The notes under the pieces: model-generated
The model's input: the letters and a program-made list of their open reading frames with translations, nothing else
Told to the model about the DNA's origin: nothing
Databases searched by the model: none
Translations under genes and position numbers: made by a program
In this document: in pieces, positions 9,601 through 21,780 of the stretch
Layout: each line of letters starts with the position of its first letter
Position numbering within the stretch: position 1 is the first letter of the stretch
Assembly: GCF_029784135.1 (NCBI RefSeq)
Contig: NC_073746.1
Location: forward strand, 249,869,494-249,933,493
Source: Toxorhynchites rutilus septentrionalis
Lineage: Eukaryota; Arthropoda; Insecta; Diptera; Culicidae
Reading direction: 5' to 3'
DNA: 64,000 nt

Positions 9601-12280
9601 ATCATTTGTCGATTTCATTTGGAATTGCTCTATTGTGTATTTTCAGGCGTTATTGGTGTTTATTTAAAGAAAAAGATATAATTGTATGAAAAAACTATAG
9701 AACACATTTCTTATTTAATTTTAATTTTTAATTATTTATAATTCAAGGGAAAATTACAAAAACCACCAGATGATGCCACAACTTCAAATGAGCAGTAAAA
9801 AAGTTATGCCCTGTTGAATGTGTCGCAATAATTTCGTGTTCGCCCTTTATTGTTGGGAAAACGCAATTTTGTTGTTTTTTTGCTTACAGGCGTAACCATG
9901 CAAATTTCCAATGAAATAATCTGTCCAGTTGAAGGATATTATCGGCAAAAAGAGGGCCTAGATTTTGCGGATTAAGACATATTTTTCCATTTGAAAAACG
10001 CTTACGTCTATTTATGCGGACAATCAATCGTTTCAATGAACATTTGTTCGTATAGCTAGACGTAATCACCAGGTTGCTCTGTCTGTAGCGTTAGTATTCA
10101 CATTTCCGAAAATAGTCAAAACGTCTCCGTCGGTAGTTTTAGTTGGTATAGGATAAAATCAAAAAGGTTTTTAGAAAATTTAGTGAAATTTCTGGAAAAG
10201 GTACTCTGGATTTGTTGCGAATCTAGAATAGTACTTTTTCCTGAATACTCTTGGATATGATATGAACAGCAGATTCGTGTTTTTTTCAATTAATTGAATT
10301 TGTGAAGGCAATCTGCAATGTTGGTAATTCTAGCAACATGGTTTACCGATATCACGATCAATCGCCTAAAGATGGTGGAGTGACTTACACTTACACTTAA
10401 TGGTTTACTACTGATCTGGTTGTTTCATTATCTACTTGAAGATTCAAATGCAGAGATTTAGGTAATTATAGCATTAAAAAACATAATTGCTTCTCTTTGT
10501 TCATCGCAGTGCAGTGTACAGAAAATAGCAGTTATATGAGCAGTGTTTCAATGGTTTCTTATATTCATCTATTAGGAAACACTAAGTAATACGACACTAT
10601 CGTGACAGGCATGTTTGGACTCTACAAAGAATGTGACTCAAATGTAGATTTGGCTTATATCGTACAATACTTATAATTGTTGATTTTCGAACGATGTATG
10701 AAAGCTGTATGGAACTACGTCTGTTATGCGGACAAACAGTGATTTTTCGGAAACTTTTTTTCAAAACTGCTCAAATGTTTAGGAACAAACAATGTTTGTC
10801 TGCATGTTGAGCAAACGTATTACATTGCGTAGAATGCAAAACAGCGAAAAAGTCGATTTTGTTCATTTTGTCGCTTACGTCTCCTATACTAACATGGGCA
10901 GCACAGTCAACGCCGCTCTTTTTACTATCGACATGGAGAAGTACCGTTTTGTCTCAAATTCCGAACACATTTTTTAATGTAAATTTGCCAAACTTTAATG
11001 TTTTAAATATTTAAATAATAAATATTCTAACATTTTTTGGGATATAGGCTTCATTTCAACATAACTTATAGGTATCGATACAGCCTATAATTTATAATAC
11101 AAAGCTTTTGCAAAAATAGTGACTGCCAAAACTAGTGATAAAATGTTTGCGTTACCAAATTCCATAAAAAACAAGCATCGTCAATTTTTATTGTAGTTGC
11201 TCAAACTATTGTATTTGCTGTTTTCATGTAAAGAGCTTAAAAAGATAAAAATCAAAAGTAATGATAAAATTAAAATAAGAATCTACTATAAATGGAGGAA
11301 CAAATGAATTTTTATGCAGAAATCTTCATTGAAATTAGTATAATCAATGTGTTTGTAAATCAATGGTATTGTAGTCAATTGAAAAAAAGGCATATTGCAT
11401 CCAAAAATTAAATTAGTTTCGCGAAACAGTACCATTTTGAATAATGAGACACTGTTTAACGGCCAACAAAGCTTAAGTGCCTAGAATTTGAGAAAAAACA
11501 GTCACTCCCACTCTATAACCGCAGTGCAAAACGGAAACGGAATTTACGGAAACAGGGCCCTTTACTACTGAACCGTTGATACCGGTAGAAGTACTTTTGA
11601 AGTGAAGACTTCACGTGTAGTTGTAGTTGAGGGAACGAACCTTCATCATTATTGATTCAAGTAACGATTCATCCATGCATTATTTCCATTTCCAAGACTT
11701 GATTGTAATTTTACGAATTAATAGCTTTTCCGTTTCTTTGGCATTGAAATGCATGATAACATAGCATTTGAAAGATTCTACCAAATTAATGTGCAAGATA
11801 ATGGAATTTTGAAATTATCAACACAATTATATAAGCCTTGCTCAGAAAATAACGTGACGACAAACTGAAGACTCCCGGCCCATCAAATCGTTCATTTCCA
11901 TAATTGCACAACGGAAGTCACACGGAACCGTTCTTGACCGACATTGAGCCCACGTCGTTTTCGATTGTCGCGCCATTCAAAATGGGCATTCAAATTGTAT
12001 GGATTTAGTTCTCAAAGTGCACGAGCACTGGTGCACGGTTCACCCACATTTAATCATCGGCGTCATGACTCAGTCCTCGTGTCTCGTGACTCGCGTGAAA
12101 TTGGATTCTGTAAATACTCAACTTTCAAAGAGATCTCCATGTTTCATTCGAGGGAAAAAGCAATCAAAGCGCTCATTTGGATCACACCAAATCGATAGCT
12201 CGTTTCAATGTCAGCCATAACGACTTCATTCATCGAGAGATCTATCTCTTTCCCTACTTGTCAGGACGGATTCGCTGGTG
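9601..12280. other. AT-rich unassigned DNA
   Basis: Only short ORFs, none with recognisable similarity. A short (acttac)n run occurs near 10382-10396. The part from about 11870 to 12280 is more GC-balanced and may be upstream regulatory DNA for the promoter candidate that follows. I see no TIRs or coding exon that I can support. Confidence 0.4.
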
Positions 12281-12293
12281 GAAACATTTATGC

Positions 12294-12330
12294 TATAAAA
12301 TGAACATCTTAATCAATGTTCGCATCAGTT
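12294..12330 (+). promoter_or_regulatory. Candidate RNA polymerase II core promoter (TATA plus arthropod initiator)
   Basis: TATAAA at 12294-12299 lies 33 bp upstream of the A of an arthropod initiator TCAGTT at 12326-12330, the spacing expected for Pol II. Downstream, an ATG at 12384 in the context gcaatcgATGtcc opens a 74-codon frame (MSKLNAISRKAQRVAQ) of unknown similarity. No clear donor site follows. This could be a host gene start or a chance match in AT-rich DNA. Confidence 0.35.
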
Positions 12331-12335
12331 CCAAT

Positions 12336-13460
12336 TTGCCAGGTCTAATAATTCCTTCTTGAGAAGGTGATGCGCGGCAATCGATGTCCAAGTTGAACGC
12401 TATAAGCCGCAAGGCACAGAGAGTAGCGCAGAGCACTTCGATGATGCTTACCGTTGGGAACAATGATGACTCTTTGCGAGGATTAAAGCTTGTCGTGTGT
12501 CGAAGTGATCAGTGGCTTATTCCAATGTCTTTCGACGCCGGGGGAAAAATAATAGAAATCAGATCAACTAATCTTGTATTGAAATGGTCGTTCAGATCTA
12601 TAATCTGATGCATTTTACTGTCCGAATGGTTTTTTTTGTTAATGCATGATAAACTGTATATTAACAAATTATGGTGTAAAAACAAACAGATTTAAAATAG
12701 TATAATTTTCAATCAACAGACCTTCAAAGGATTAAATTAACAATAATAACTGTTTTTTGAAAGCTTCAGCAACAACAAATCGCTCGAGCTCAAATTGAGT
12801 CAGTAGTCTCTATAATCAAGTTTACAAAGCTGCAACCTAACTTGCATTTATGCAAATAACCAGTTGAATGTTGTATGGAAATATACCGCACACAATCTTT
12901 TTTTTTTGTTTTGTTTCTCTCTCGTGAAAATTGTGGAAGTCAGCAATCCGTGTATAGGAGGTTAGATGGGTGGGTAATTATACTGGAAAACAATGGAAAG
13001 TGTACCAGAGGGGCTGGCCTAAACAATTAAATTAAAGCAAAAAAGCATAACGTTTCGAATCTAATTTTTACGAAATTTTCCACTTAATTGCAGCTTTGGC
13101 CTTCGACAACGATGACTAAAGTTACCAAAAGTGGAGCATGATTGAGGCGACCTTATGACACCAATAGTCGGTAACAATTATGGTTTCTTCCCTGAGGGTA
13201 GGAAATTTGAATATATCAGATTTTGGAATTGAATTCTTCATATTTTATTATGTGTCTGATGTAACTTCCAAGAACAGATAATGAATATTTCTTTAGAATT
13301 CGATACCTACGATAAATACAAAGCTACTGTACAATCAATTCCTTTTTCGTTTTGACTCAATTTCCGAATGATTTTTGTTATTGGTCATCAATTTTAATCT
13401 TTTGCCATTTTTATGGTTATTTAATTATTCCATCCGAAAATCCTTTCTAAGTGTAAAAAC
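12336..13460. other. Unassigned DNA downstream of the promoter candidate
   Basis: Apart from the 74-codon frame at 12384-12608 I see no coding similarity, terminal repeats or RNA gene. Confidence 0.35.
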
Positions 13461-13572
13461 TAGATGTGGGTTGTATCTATGATATAACTGCAGAGTAGAC
13501 GTAGGACTACCCTTGGCTTAGTAATGATTTGTGTGAAGTTACATCTGAATTTATTCTTAATGAATGAATAAA
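13461..13572 (+). repeat. Dispersed hairpin repeat, copy c
   Basis: gtgggttgtatct-atgatataactgc, then tagacgtaggactacccttgg, then the same gaagttacatctgaat...tgaatgaataaa tail seen at 8361. Both the box and the tail align without large gaps with that copy. Confidence 0.55.
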
Positions 13573-14499
13573 TGGATTTTTTTTTCATAATTAGAATTAC
13601 GTCTAACAGGACGATATGGGGGTAAAATGAAAAGCTAAACACTGAACATGTAGGAAATAATGGAAGATTTCGAATGCTTATCACTCGATCATTTATTTGA
13701 TAGAACGCAAAGATGCTTGCACCTTTGGATTGAAAATATTTCTACGCATCTATCTCAATCAATAAAATGATATTTTTATTGAAATAAACTATTGAATAAT
13801 TATAAAATGTAAAGCATTATCAGAACGCGCTAAATCCCATGTTTTGATTGTCTCAATTTGTGCTCCTTGAATTGTACCGAGTCGCTACTGCCGACCAGAA
13901 GGTATAATTGGAACAATAGTGAAATACAATTTAAAGACATCAACAACACTGCGAAAGCTATGCACCGTGCATATCATTCAATCTAAGTGGCATGACTCTT
14001 GTTACCATTAATCTCACACAAGCTAGCGAGCAGTCATGAGTCTTTCCTAATGCCGAAACATCAACAATCAGAGGAATCTCAGCAGCAGCAACATCATCAT
14101 CAGTGATGCAACACTGATCGGTTGAGGTACTGAATCACAATGTGGAATAATGATGCTGGAGGAACATAATAAACTCGCCGAGAACAGAGATCAATCAACC
14201 CTCTTCTTCAGCTTGCGTAAAACCATGGTCCTTATAGAGGCCTCTCAAAACATTGACTGAACAGTTGATTTAAAAAGTTCTATGCTGTCTAATGTAATAT
14301 CCACAAACAAATTGTTCTTGTGTGGATTTTGGAGCGTTTATGATTTATTGGTGATATTTTGCGATCGATCATTCAATTTTCGCAAATTCGTGTATTGTTT
14401 CCGGGTTAAGAGAGGCGTCAAAGTGCAGCGAATTCCAAATCAGATGTAAATGAGATATTATACAGAGGTGAGAGCTATTTTCCTCGGTTGAAAACTGAT
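13573..14499. other. Unassigned DNA with a small CAG/CAT-rich patch
   Basis: A short frame starting at 14051 reads MPKHQQSEESQQQQHHHQ and stops; it may be an exon fragment but nothing else supports this. The remainder shows no recognisable gene or mobile element. Confidence 0.3.
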
Positions 14500-15638
14500 G
14501 GTAAAAAATTATTCCAAAACTAACTCAGAATATTCCGAAATATATGTAAAAAATTTTTTGAAGAATTATTTGAAAGAATAGAATAGTATTTGTGCAATGT
14601 TTGTTAGTTAACGTTAGTATAAATGTATGCATGTTGACGAAATTATGACGGATATATTGTCTTTTTATGTTAAATGTTTTCTGTTCTTTCTTTTTGTCTA
14701 AAGACAATAATAATGATGGTATTCAGTTTATTTTCAGTTTGTTATATAGCAAGATTGTTGATATTAGATTAAAAAAAAAACGAAGTCTACAATAGTTTGA
14801 GGATCGCGCGCGTAAACAGACATGATCAATTTAGGATGAACCTCATTACAAGAGATGCAAATTGGATGTGGAGCGAAGCTGGGGATAGTCCTACCGGAAT
14901 ACTCGTAAACACATTTGTTAAATAGATGATTATAACGGATTTTTTTTGAGTTGAGGCAGATCTGATTGCGAGTTCCAACGGACATGTGTATAACCCAAGT
15001 TATGAAGGGCAAATCAGTTTTCGAATTATCAATTTTGAAATAAGCTAACATCATTTCGAGGGGTTTGATGTGAAAACCGGAATGTAGCTGGGGATAGCCC
15101 AATCGGAATACTCGTAAATTCATTTGTTAAATAAATGGTTATAACGAGATTTTTTCTGTGTGCGGCAGATCTGATTGCGAGTTCTAGTGAGAATGTTATC
15201 CTTAGAATATGAAGGGCCTGAAGTGTTGGCTCGAATTAGGCTTGGGGATGCTCAGCTGTCTGGACTCGGAAACGATCGCATTAGCAGACCGTTATCGAGA
15301 ATCTAGTAAAACGAGAATTCTCTTGTAAATTCACGGTTAATACGGACAAAGGTATTGGGTTCAACTCCCGATCGGTCAAGGATTTTTTGGGTTGGAAATT
15401 TTCTTGACATGCCATGGAATAAGAAAGCTCGCGTGCTGCCTTATAAAGTTCATCAAATTTAGAGTCTATGTCTGTAGCACAACCAGTTCGTTTCATTTTT
15501 ATTTTATCTTTTTTACTGGTTCAGATTGATAATACAAAAGTAAATTCTTATAAGTAATTATCTTAAAGATAACTAAACCTTAAAGATAACGGCTCAGACC
15601 TTTGTAGGGAAATGAGGTGGGACCATCATTATTATTTT
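14500..15638 (+). mobile_element. LINE 3'-end relic (same family as 23116-24480 and 60083-63449)
   Basis: Begins with the decayed last codons of the RT frame (ctcagaatattcc...) and continues through a long 3' UTR. Landmarks shared with the other two copies are the gaagtctacaaWagtttgagSRtcgcgcgc box (about 14783) and the terminal gggaccatcattatta tail. The UTR contains two tandem versions of a roughly 190-bp unit (ctggggatag...ggaatactcgtaaa, at about 14880 and 15089). No endonuclease or RT remains. Confidence 0.7.
15245..15380 (+). other. tRNA-like block inside the LINE 3' UTR
   Basis: tgctcagctgtctgg at 15249-15263 resembles a Pol III A box and ggttcaactcc at 15358-15368 matches a B box, followed by cgatcggtcaagg. 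The same pair recurs at 24104-24118 and 24214-24224. Spacing of about 100 bp is long for a tRNA. It may be a tRNA-derived SINE head captured by, or sharing its tail with, the LINE. Confidence 0.4.
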
Positions 15639-15784
15639 TAAAACTGACCCGGCTAGCTTCGTCCCGCCCATATTCACATATTCTTAAAAAGTGAACGTTC
15701 ATGGATCAACCCCCGAACTATTCGTTAATTGATCTTCAAATTGAACTTTTTCAAGGCTGAGCCGAATGGACTTTGTAGCTTACA
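15639..15784 (-). mobile_element. 3'-end fragment of a Helitron-like element
   Basis: actgacccggctagcttcgt followed by cccgccc and an AT-rich segment with gtgaacgttcatgg matches, in inverted orientation, the right ends of the elements at 25570 and 48808 and the fragment at 34870. It abuts the LINE tail directly on one side and an 8-bp hAT target duplication on the other. Confidence 0.55.
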
Positions 15785-15792
15785 GCCTCTAT

Positions 15793-16613
15793 CAGGGCCC
15801 GGAATCTTCGAAGGTGGAAAATGAGGACCTACTCTACTCTCAGCAGTTTCGCTTCGACTAGAACTGCTTCGGCAGTCGCCGCCAACAAAAAGTGACTTGC
15901 GTTGACTAGCGAGGATGACTGGTCCAGTCAGTAGTTATTTTAACTGACTCGACTAATGAATACAAATCTGTCTCTTCATTCAACTGACTTCAATCCACAC
16001 TTCCATTTCCCCCTGACACCAATTCATACCCGCGTACACAATCTTATTTTAACGTCCATATAAAGAGGAACGAAAACATGATTTCTGATGCAAAAAAGAA
16101 ATTACCCCATCAATGGAGGTTTATTGTCTACCCATCGTGAACTCAAACCAACGAACTTAGACATTTATCAAGTATGCTATAAAGGTACTCGCGTTAGTAT
16201 TAGTTAGTATAAGGCGTGCAAAATAGCGCACACATACTGCACGTTATTTTATACGTGTAAGTAATTTTCGTGTACGATACAAAAGAATCTAGCTCACCTG
16301 TAGCGTATGTCAAACCACGTTGAACTCAAACATCGATGCATGCACATGTACATGGGAGAGAGAAAGAGAGGAACGAATTCGTTTTGGGGGAAGTCACTTC
16401 AAAATGAAATGAGAACAATTTGACTGGAAAGAATGAAATGATATAGTCGAGTCGGTAGAGGGAGATAGCGACTAAACGCCCGACTTACTGTTCAGTCGTT
16501 TTGGCGGAGAAACTGCGTGAAGAAGCCAAAAGTCATTACTAACTGACTATGGATATAGTCAGTCAGTTAGTCAGCTGACTATCCTCAGTTGACTATGACT
16601 ATGCAGAGCCCTG
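15793..16613. mobile_element. hAT-type MITE with 8-bp target duplication gcctctat
   Basis: Starts cagggcccgg and ends agagccctg, flanked on both sides by the identical octamer gcctctat (15785-15792 and 16614-16621). Subterminal DNA is rich in tgactagtc-like direct and inverted motifs (agtcagttagtcagctgact near 16561). At 821 bp there is no room for a hAT transposase. The 8-bp duplication and CAGGG termini are hallmarks of hAT. Confidence 0.82.
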
Positions 16614-16621
16614 GCCTCTAT

Positions 16622-16991
16622 AATTAAAAAAAAAATCGCGATGGCTGTCGACAAAAATGGTGGTGTGAAGCAATTAACTATATCTATTAATTTATTAACT
16701 TGTTATTTGAATGACACGCTTCATTCCACCTGAAATTCCATTTCCTCTTTCGAACAAAGATCAATTTCGTTAGCGCGAACATCGAAAGGACTAACAGGGC
16801 TTATCACGATGCAATTGTAAAACATATCGGAGTTCAATTTTCCTTCAAAGTTTTCCGAAAACTTTCTGATTTTTCTCTTCGTAACATTGATCTACGGGCT
16901 GACAACAAAATAAAGCCAACTCAAATCGGACGATTCCGTCCTCGGGTTTTGCGTTTAACAACTCATTTGGCGATTCATTTTAATTTATATA
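16622..16991. other. Unassigned spacer
   Basis: About 370 bp between two MITEs. No ORF, hairpin or repeat that I can identify. Confidence 0.4.
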
Positions 16992-18063
16992 CAGCCATTC
17001 CATGTCAAACCGATATAGTGGTTTTCAGATTTTCGTGAAAAGTTGTAGATTTATTCTTTATCGCATCGTTTTTTCGAAAAAATAATTTATTCGGGAAATC
17101 ATAGCTTTCGAACTGTTTCGAACAATTTGCTATGTCGAACATCAACATCGGTGGACCAATGTTGATGTTTGACATAGCAAATTGAAGCCAAAAAACCATT
17201 TTTGAAAAAACACCATAGTTTCAGATAATTTGAGTTTTCCTTTTGTTTTTTACTTTATTTTTTCTCGAAGGCTGAGGTTTTTTTACATAACATATCCAAA
17301 AATCAGAGATGTGATATTTTTCGTTTTTGTGTTATGATTTTTCAAAGTTAACCGATGGTTCGAAAAATAAATTTTCCCACTTTTTTCCACCACGAAAAAT
17401 CATAACATTTGAACTACTGGGCCAATTCAGATGATCGACATATTAAATTGAAGAGACCATGAGTTTTCTTTGAAAAAATATATTTGTTTTTTTATAATTT
17501 ACTCGATTAAAGATAGAGGGCACTATATTTTATAATATTTTTTCTTGAAAGCTTAAGCTTTTTCACATAACATATCCAAAAATGGAATGTTTAATGTTGA
17601 TGAGATGTGATTATGATTTATCGAAGTTAACACATTGCGAACCTCTCACGAGTTTTCTCGTGTTTCGCTTTCCGTCTATTACGGATGGATAACGAAATAA
17701 CCCGTGTTTTCTACACTTGATGGTTAAATCCTTGGTCTGCCAAGAATCTAACAAGGCCTACCGATGGATCGCCTTCGTTTCATCCACAACGGAGGAAACG
17801 ATCTCATTCGAGGAATCCGAACAAATGAAGCGTACAAGTTTGCCCCAAAATGTGCGGTCTTTACTGTGTTAACTTAGTTATTAGTTTAAAAAAAAGTCAT
17901 TTTTGGGGACAAGTGGAAAAAATTGGTTTTTTGAACCACCCTTAAATTAAAATGGTCGCACTAATGAAAAAAAAATGGGTCTAATATTTTGCGATAAAGG
18001 ATAAATCTACCGCTTTCCACGAAAATCTGAGAACCACTATATCGGTTTGTCATGGAATGGCTG
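16992..18063. mobile_element. 1.07-kb MITE with about 75-bp terminal inverted repeats
   Basis: The left end cagccattccatgtcaaacc, continuing to about 17066, and the right end (18063 backwards) are inverted copies with only a few differences: both contain cgatatagtggtt, cagattttcgtg and tagatttatYctttatcgca. Internal copies of acataacatatccaaaaat occur at 17286 and 17566. No transposase. TA precedes the left end; a matching duplication on the right is not evident. Confidence 0.75.
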
Positions 18064-18600
18064 AATGAGAAAAACAAAAAAATATTAAAAAAATGATTCC
18101 TCCATCATTACAGAACCTCTCATAAACTCTACATAAACCATTATACGGAATCTGTTCATCATTTATTGAGAATAACTCAAATTTTGATAGAATACAAAAA
18201 TTGATGGTTTTATGTGCAACAGATGGGAGTGCGGGTAAAATCAACTCCTCGAGAAAAACGAATGAAAACTTGTTACAATAATTTCAAAGTATCGGGTTTT
18301 TGAATAAAAGCGCTGCAAATTTTTTTTAAATAAAACAAAAAACGGTTTTGGATATCAATGAAATTCTCTATTGATGTGAAAGTACATTTGATGCCATTAT
18401 GTATGGAACTCGATTTCAGAAGCTTGCCAGACACTGAACAAAATTTTCGACGATTTTCAAGCATAAATCGGCCGATACTGTTGCAATTTCAATTTATATA
18501 TTCGTACGAAGTTCATCAATCGTTGCTGGCTTGTTGGCATTTCTTCTATTTCATCTTTATTTCATCTGACTATATATCGTCATATTGAAAAATTGGCGGG
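18064..18600. other. Unassigned DNA
   Basis: A few short ORFs only. If the mariner at 20476-21560 was split by the LINE, its missing C-terminal half should lie here, but I do not recognise it. Confidence 0.35.
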
Positions 18601-20475
18601 GAAAAGCCAAAATGGCGTTAAAACCCCACATCTTTACAACATACATTGAAAGGAGCACATAAAAACATATCATGGTCAAAATATAAACATAATCATTTAG
18701 CACAACTCATCGTTGGAAGCGTCTTCGTCCAGTATTCATTCTTGATTCAGTGGTCCATGTTGAATCCGGCAACGGAAAGCTTCGGCAGATTGGTTGAAGT
18801 CGAAGAATTCATAAAACACATTGAATCGTGCTGACATAAAGCGAATAGGGTCGTGTAAGCCGTAGTTCGCCAAACGTGGTCCAAGATGAAGGAAGCTTCT
18901 TGTGCGAAGGACTCTCTCAGGTGCATAGATGTATATCTCCGCAAGAATACCAGGACTATCAATTTCTCCCAAAAGCACTTTGGCTGCAAACAATGCCTGG
19001 CTTACCTTCCTTCTATTCTGGAGTGTCTCAAGTCCCAGTAATTGGCAGCGAGCCTCGTAGGGTGGGAGATTAATTGGATCATTCAATGGAAGAGTACGTA
19101 GAGCATAACGGACGAATTTTCTTTGAATTGATTCGATTCTTTCCACCCACAATGTTTGATAGGGGCACCAGACCACCACACCGAATTCCAGAACCGATCG
19201 AACAAGCGTACAGAATAATGCTTTCAGGCAAGTGGGATCGCGAAATTGATCCGAAATTTTGAAGATGAATCCGAGAAGCTTATTGGCCTTGGATATTATG
19301 TCCGAGTAGTGCGGCTTGAATTTTAAAGCTGAGTCAAGCGTAATTCCGAGATCACGTATTTTTTCTACACGTAGCAAAGGATGATGATCGATCATGTATG
19401 TAAACGTTATTGGCTTGAGTTTTCGATGAAATGTAATGACGTTGCATTTTTGAACATTTAGTTAAAGGAAGTTTCTTAAGCACCACTCATCGAAAGTGTT
19501 TAGCAGGTGCTGCAGTCGCAGGCAGTCAGCCGTTTCCCGAACTGTCATAAAAATTTTGACGTCATCCGCATAGAACAATCGACTACCTATTGGGAGGATC
19601 AACCCAATCTCGTTCAAAAATATAGAAAACAGCATCGGTCCGAGGTTGCTGCCTTGAGGTACTCCTGAGCTATTGGTGAACTTTTCCGAGAGATCCGTAC
19701 CAATTTTCACACACAGGTTTCGGTTCGTGAGATACGACCTGAACCAACGAGTGAGCCTTGGAGATACTCCAAGCTTCTCAAGTTTGGCAAGCAGCATGTT
19801 ATGATCAACCCTATCAAAAGCAGCCTTGAGGTCGGTGTACACAACATCCACCTGCGCTCCAACTTCCATATTCCTGAGGCAAAGCGAAACGAAAGGAACA
19901 AGATTCGTTGAGATGGACCTCTTAGGGTAGAAACCGTGTTGATCAGCAGAAATATAATTTTCGCAGCAAGAAAATAATGCGTCGTTGATTATGATTTCGA
20001 ATATCTTAGAACAGGCGTTAAGCGATGTGATTCCTCGATAGTTTACGACGTTCTGCTTGTCTCCTTTCTTGTAAACCGGGAACATAAATGAATATTTCCA
20101 ACGTGTTGGAAACACACCCTGCTGTATCGAGATATTGAACAGTTTCGACAGCGGTATTATAAATTCAGAAGAGCAATTCTTCAGTACGCAGGAAGGAATT
20201 CCGTCGGGACCAGCAGTGTTGGAGAATTTCAGTTTTTTTTATAGCAGATTCAACACAGGCTGATGAAATCGTAGCGATATCAAAATCAAAAATGTCTCTG
20301 GGAGTATCTCTTATCGCATCTCCAATCTGGATCGATGAAGCGGAGCGATCGTTAAAAACACTTCTGAAGTCCTGGCTGAGCTTGCATTTTTCAAATGAGC
20401 TGCAGGCAATTCTGTTGCCCAAGTGAATTTCCAATGGTAGCCCATCCTCCTTCCGTTTTGTTTTCACAAACGACC
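18600..20475 (-). mobile_element. 5'-truncated Jockey-group LINE inserted in a DD41D mariner
   Basis: Minus-strand LINE running from a junction near 20475, where mariner sequence SMVYP changes to LINE sequence FWSFVKTKRK, through RT and a short 3' region. The 3' boundary is approximate because no clean A-rich tail is visible. Confidence 0.65.
18736..20475 (-). pseudogene. LINE reverse transcriptase, one frameshift and one stop
   Basis: Minus strand. The linker (FWSFVKTKRKEDGLP) and acidic region run in one frame to a poly-T run near 20229-20237, where an indel shifts the frame; LKFSNTAGPDGIPSCVLKN then leads into the RT (FPVYKKGD, TDLKAAFDRVDH, SSGVPQGSNLGP, FYADDVKIF). A TAA at 19459-19461 interrupts, and the same frame continues with NVQKCNVITFH to a stop near 18736. 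The C-terminal block LRTLPLNDPINLPPYEARC parallels the LINE at 3990, so the two belong to related families. Only two lesions, so a relatively young relic. Confidence 0.8.
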
Positions 20476-21560
20476 AGAACTGTCTTGGATAGACCATAGA
20501 CCTGACGTAGCTCCACAGGAAATAGTCTAACGGCGTCGAATCGCACGACCGAGGCGGCCTATTGACTGGGCAATTTCGTGAGATAACACGTTCACCAAAC
20601 TTGGTTTTCAATAAATCGATTGTTAAATTCGCTGTGTGGCCTGTGGCGCCGTCCTGTTGAAACCACATATTGTCCAAGTTCATATCATCCAATTCGGGCC
20701 AAAATATTCGGTTATCATTGAGCGGTAGCGATTCCCATTCACAGTTACGTGCCGATCATGATCATCACGGAAGAAGTACGGCCCAATGACACCGCCGGAC
20801 CATAAACCGCACCAAACCGTATTTTTTTCGGGATGCAATGGTGACTCATGGAGTACGTGTGGATTGCTGCCTGACCAATAATGCATATTTTGCTTATTTT
20901 TACTATTCAGCCAGAAATGAGCCTCATCGCTGAAGACGATTTTTCAATGAAAATCCAGATCATTTGCAAGTTGTTGCCAAATTCACGAACATACGACTCT
21001 TCTGGTGGTCAAGCGGCTTCAGTTCTTACGTCAATTTGATCTTGTAAGGATTTTTTTTTTATTTCTGTATTATAGTGATTTTCAACACTTTTGGCTGGTT
21101 CGTCACTTTTACCTTCCATTTCGGAAGAATGTCGGGAGTGAGAATTGAACTCGTGACCCTTAGCGTGAGAGGTATGGATGTTACCGCTACGCCAGATCGC
21201 CTCCATCTTGTAAGGATGTAGGTTAAGATCTTTTCGCAAAATTCACCACAATGTCGTCACAGAGATGCCCAACGCTTGAGAACGACGTGTGAGAGACTGA
21301 TGTGGGTCTTCCTGAATTGATGCGCTAGCGGTAGCAATATTCTCGACACTATGGGCACTTATTTGTCTCACTGGCCCGGGAACATTTTGTAATGTACCTG
21401 TGTATTCAAATTTTTCCACTAGACGCTCAATTGTTGATCTGGCGGGACGATTATGACGACCATAAATTGGACGTAGCGTTCCTCAAGTTGAGGCCATTGA
21501 TTCCGAATTTCGATAGTAAATTTTAATAATCTCGAGTCGTTGTTCTCGTATTTTTTTCTA
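20476..21560 (-). pseudogene. DD41D (rosa-like) Tc1/mariner transposase, split and degraded
   Basis: Read from about 21545 downward on the minus strand in shifting frames: REQRLEIIKIYYRNSES, ARSTIERLVEKFEYTGT, SLTRRSQALGIS, then after a SINE insertion NKQNMHYWSGSNPHVLHES, GVIGPYFFRDD, NGNRYRSMITEYF, a frameshift near 20690, and DNMWFQQDGATGHTA. The spacing from the Asp of QQDG to the Asp of PLDYFLW is 41 residues, the signature of the rosa group. Position 37 reads CDSTPLD where relatives have CDLTP. Multiple stops and frameshifts make it inactive, and the C-terminus is cut by the LINE at 20475. Confidence 0.8.
21052..21204 (-). mobile_element. tRNA-derived SINE (Feilai-like) with 13-bp target duplication
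   Basis: On the minus strand the element begins ggaggcgatctggcgtagcg (A box tggcgtagcggtaa) and has a B box gagttcaattctc, then a tRNA-unrelated body and an A-rich tail (plus-strand T run at 21050-21061). The 13-bp duplication atcttgtaaggat is present at 21039-21051 and 21205-21217. It sits inside the DD41D transposase relic. Pol III would drive transcription and a LINE RT in trans would mobilise it. Confidence 0.85.
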
Positions 21561-21780
21561 TTATAAAATGGCAAACCTTACTGAAGAGAAATGTCAAGAG
21601 AGCGGGAAAAAATATGGCGTCGTTTGCTGTTCTTATCGGTCTACTTTTGTAGCGTCCCTATTGAAATACCCGTTACTAAGAGCCTATCCATGTGTGGACA
21701 CTTTAAGAGAAGGGAAGAGGATAATTGCAAATGATACGTAATTGAACTACAAAAGTTTTAAATGTTAAAAAAAGTCACAG

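Noticed and set aside
13461..13572. Hairpin repeats as transcription terminators or riboswitches
   Set aside because: Multiple dispersed copies in noncoding eukaryotic repeats, not linked to genes; better treated as a repeat family.
20165..20692. A 175-codon frame that looks like a novel fusion protein
   Set aside because: The N-terminal part is mariner transposase and the C-terminal part LINE linker; it is an insertion joint, and the true LINE frame is shifted at the poly-T run near 20230.
21181..21210. A genuine tRNA gene on the minus strand
   Set aside because: A and B boxes are present, but the sequence has an A-rich tail and a 13-bp target duplication, so it is a SINE.
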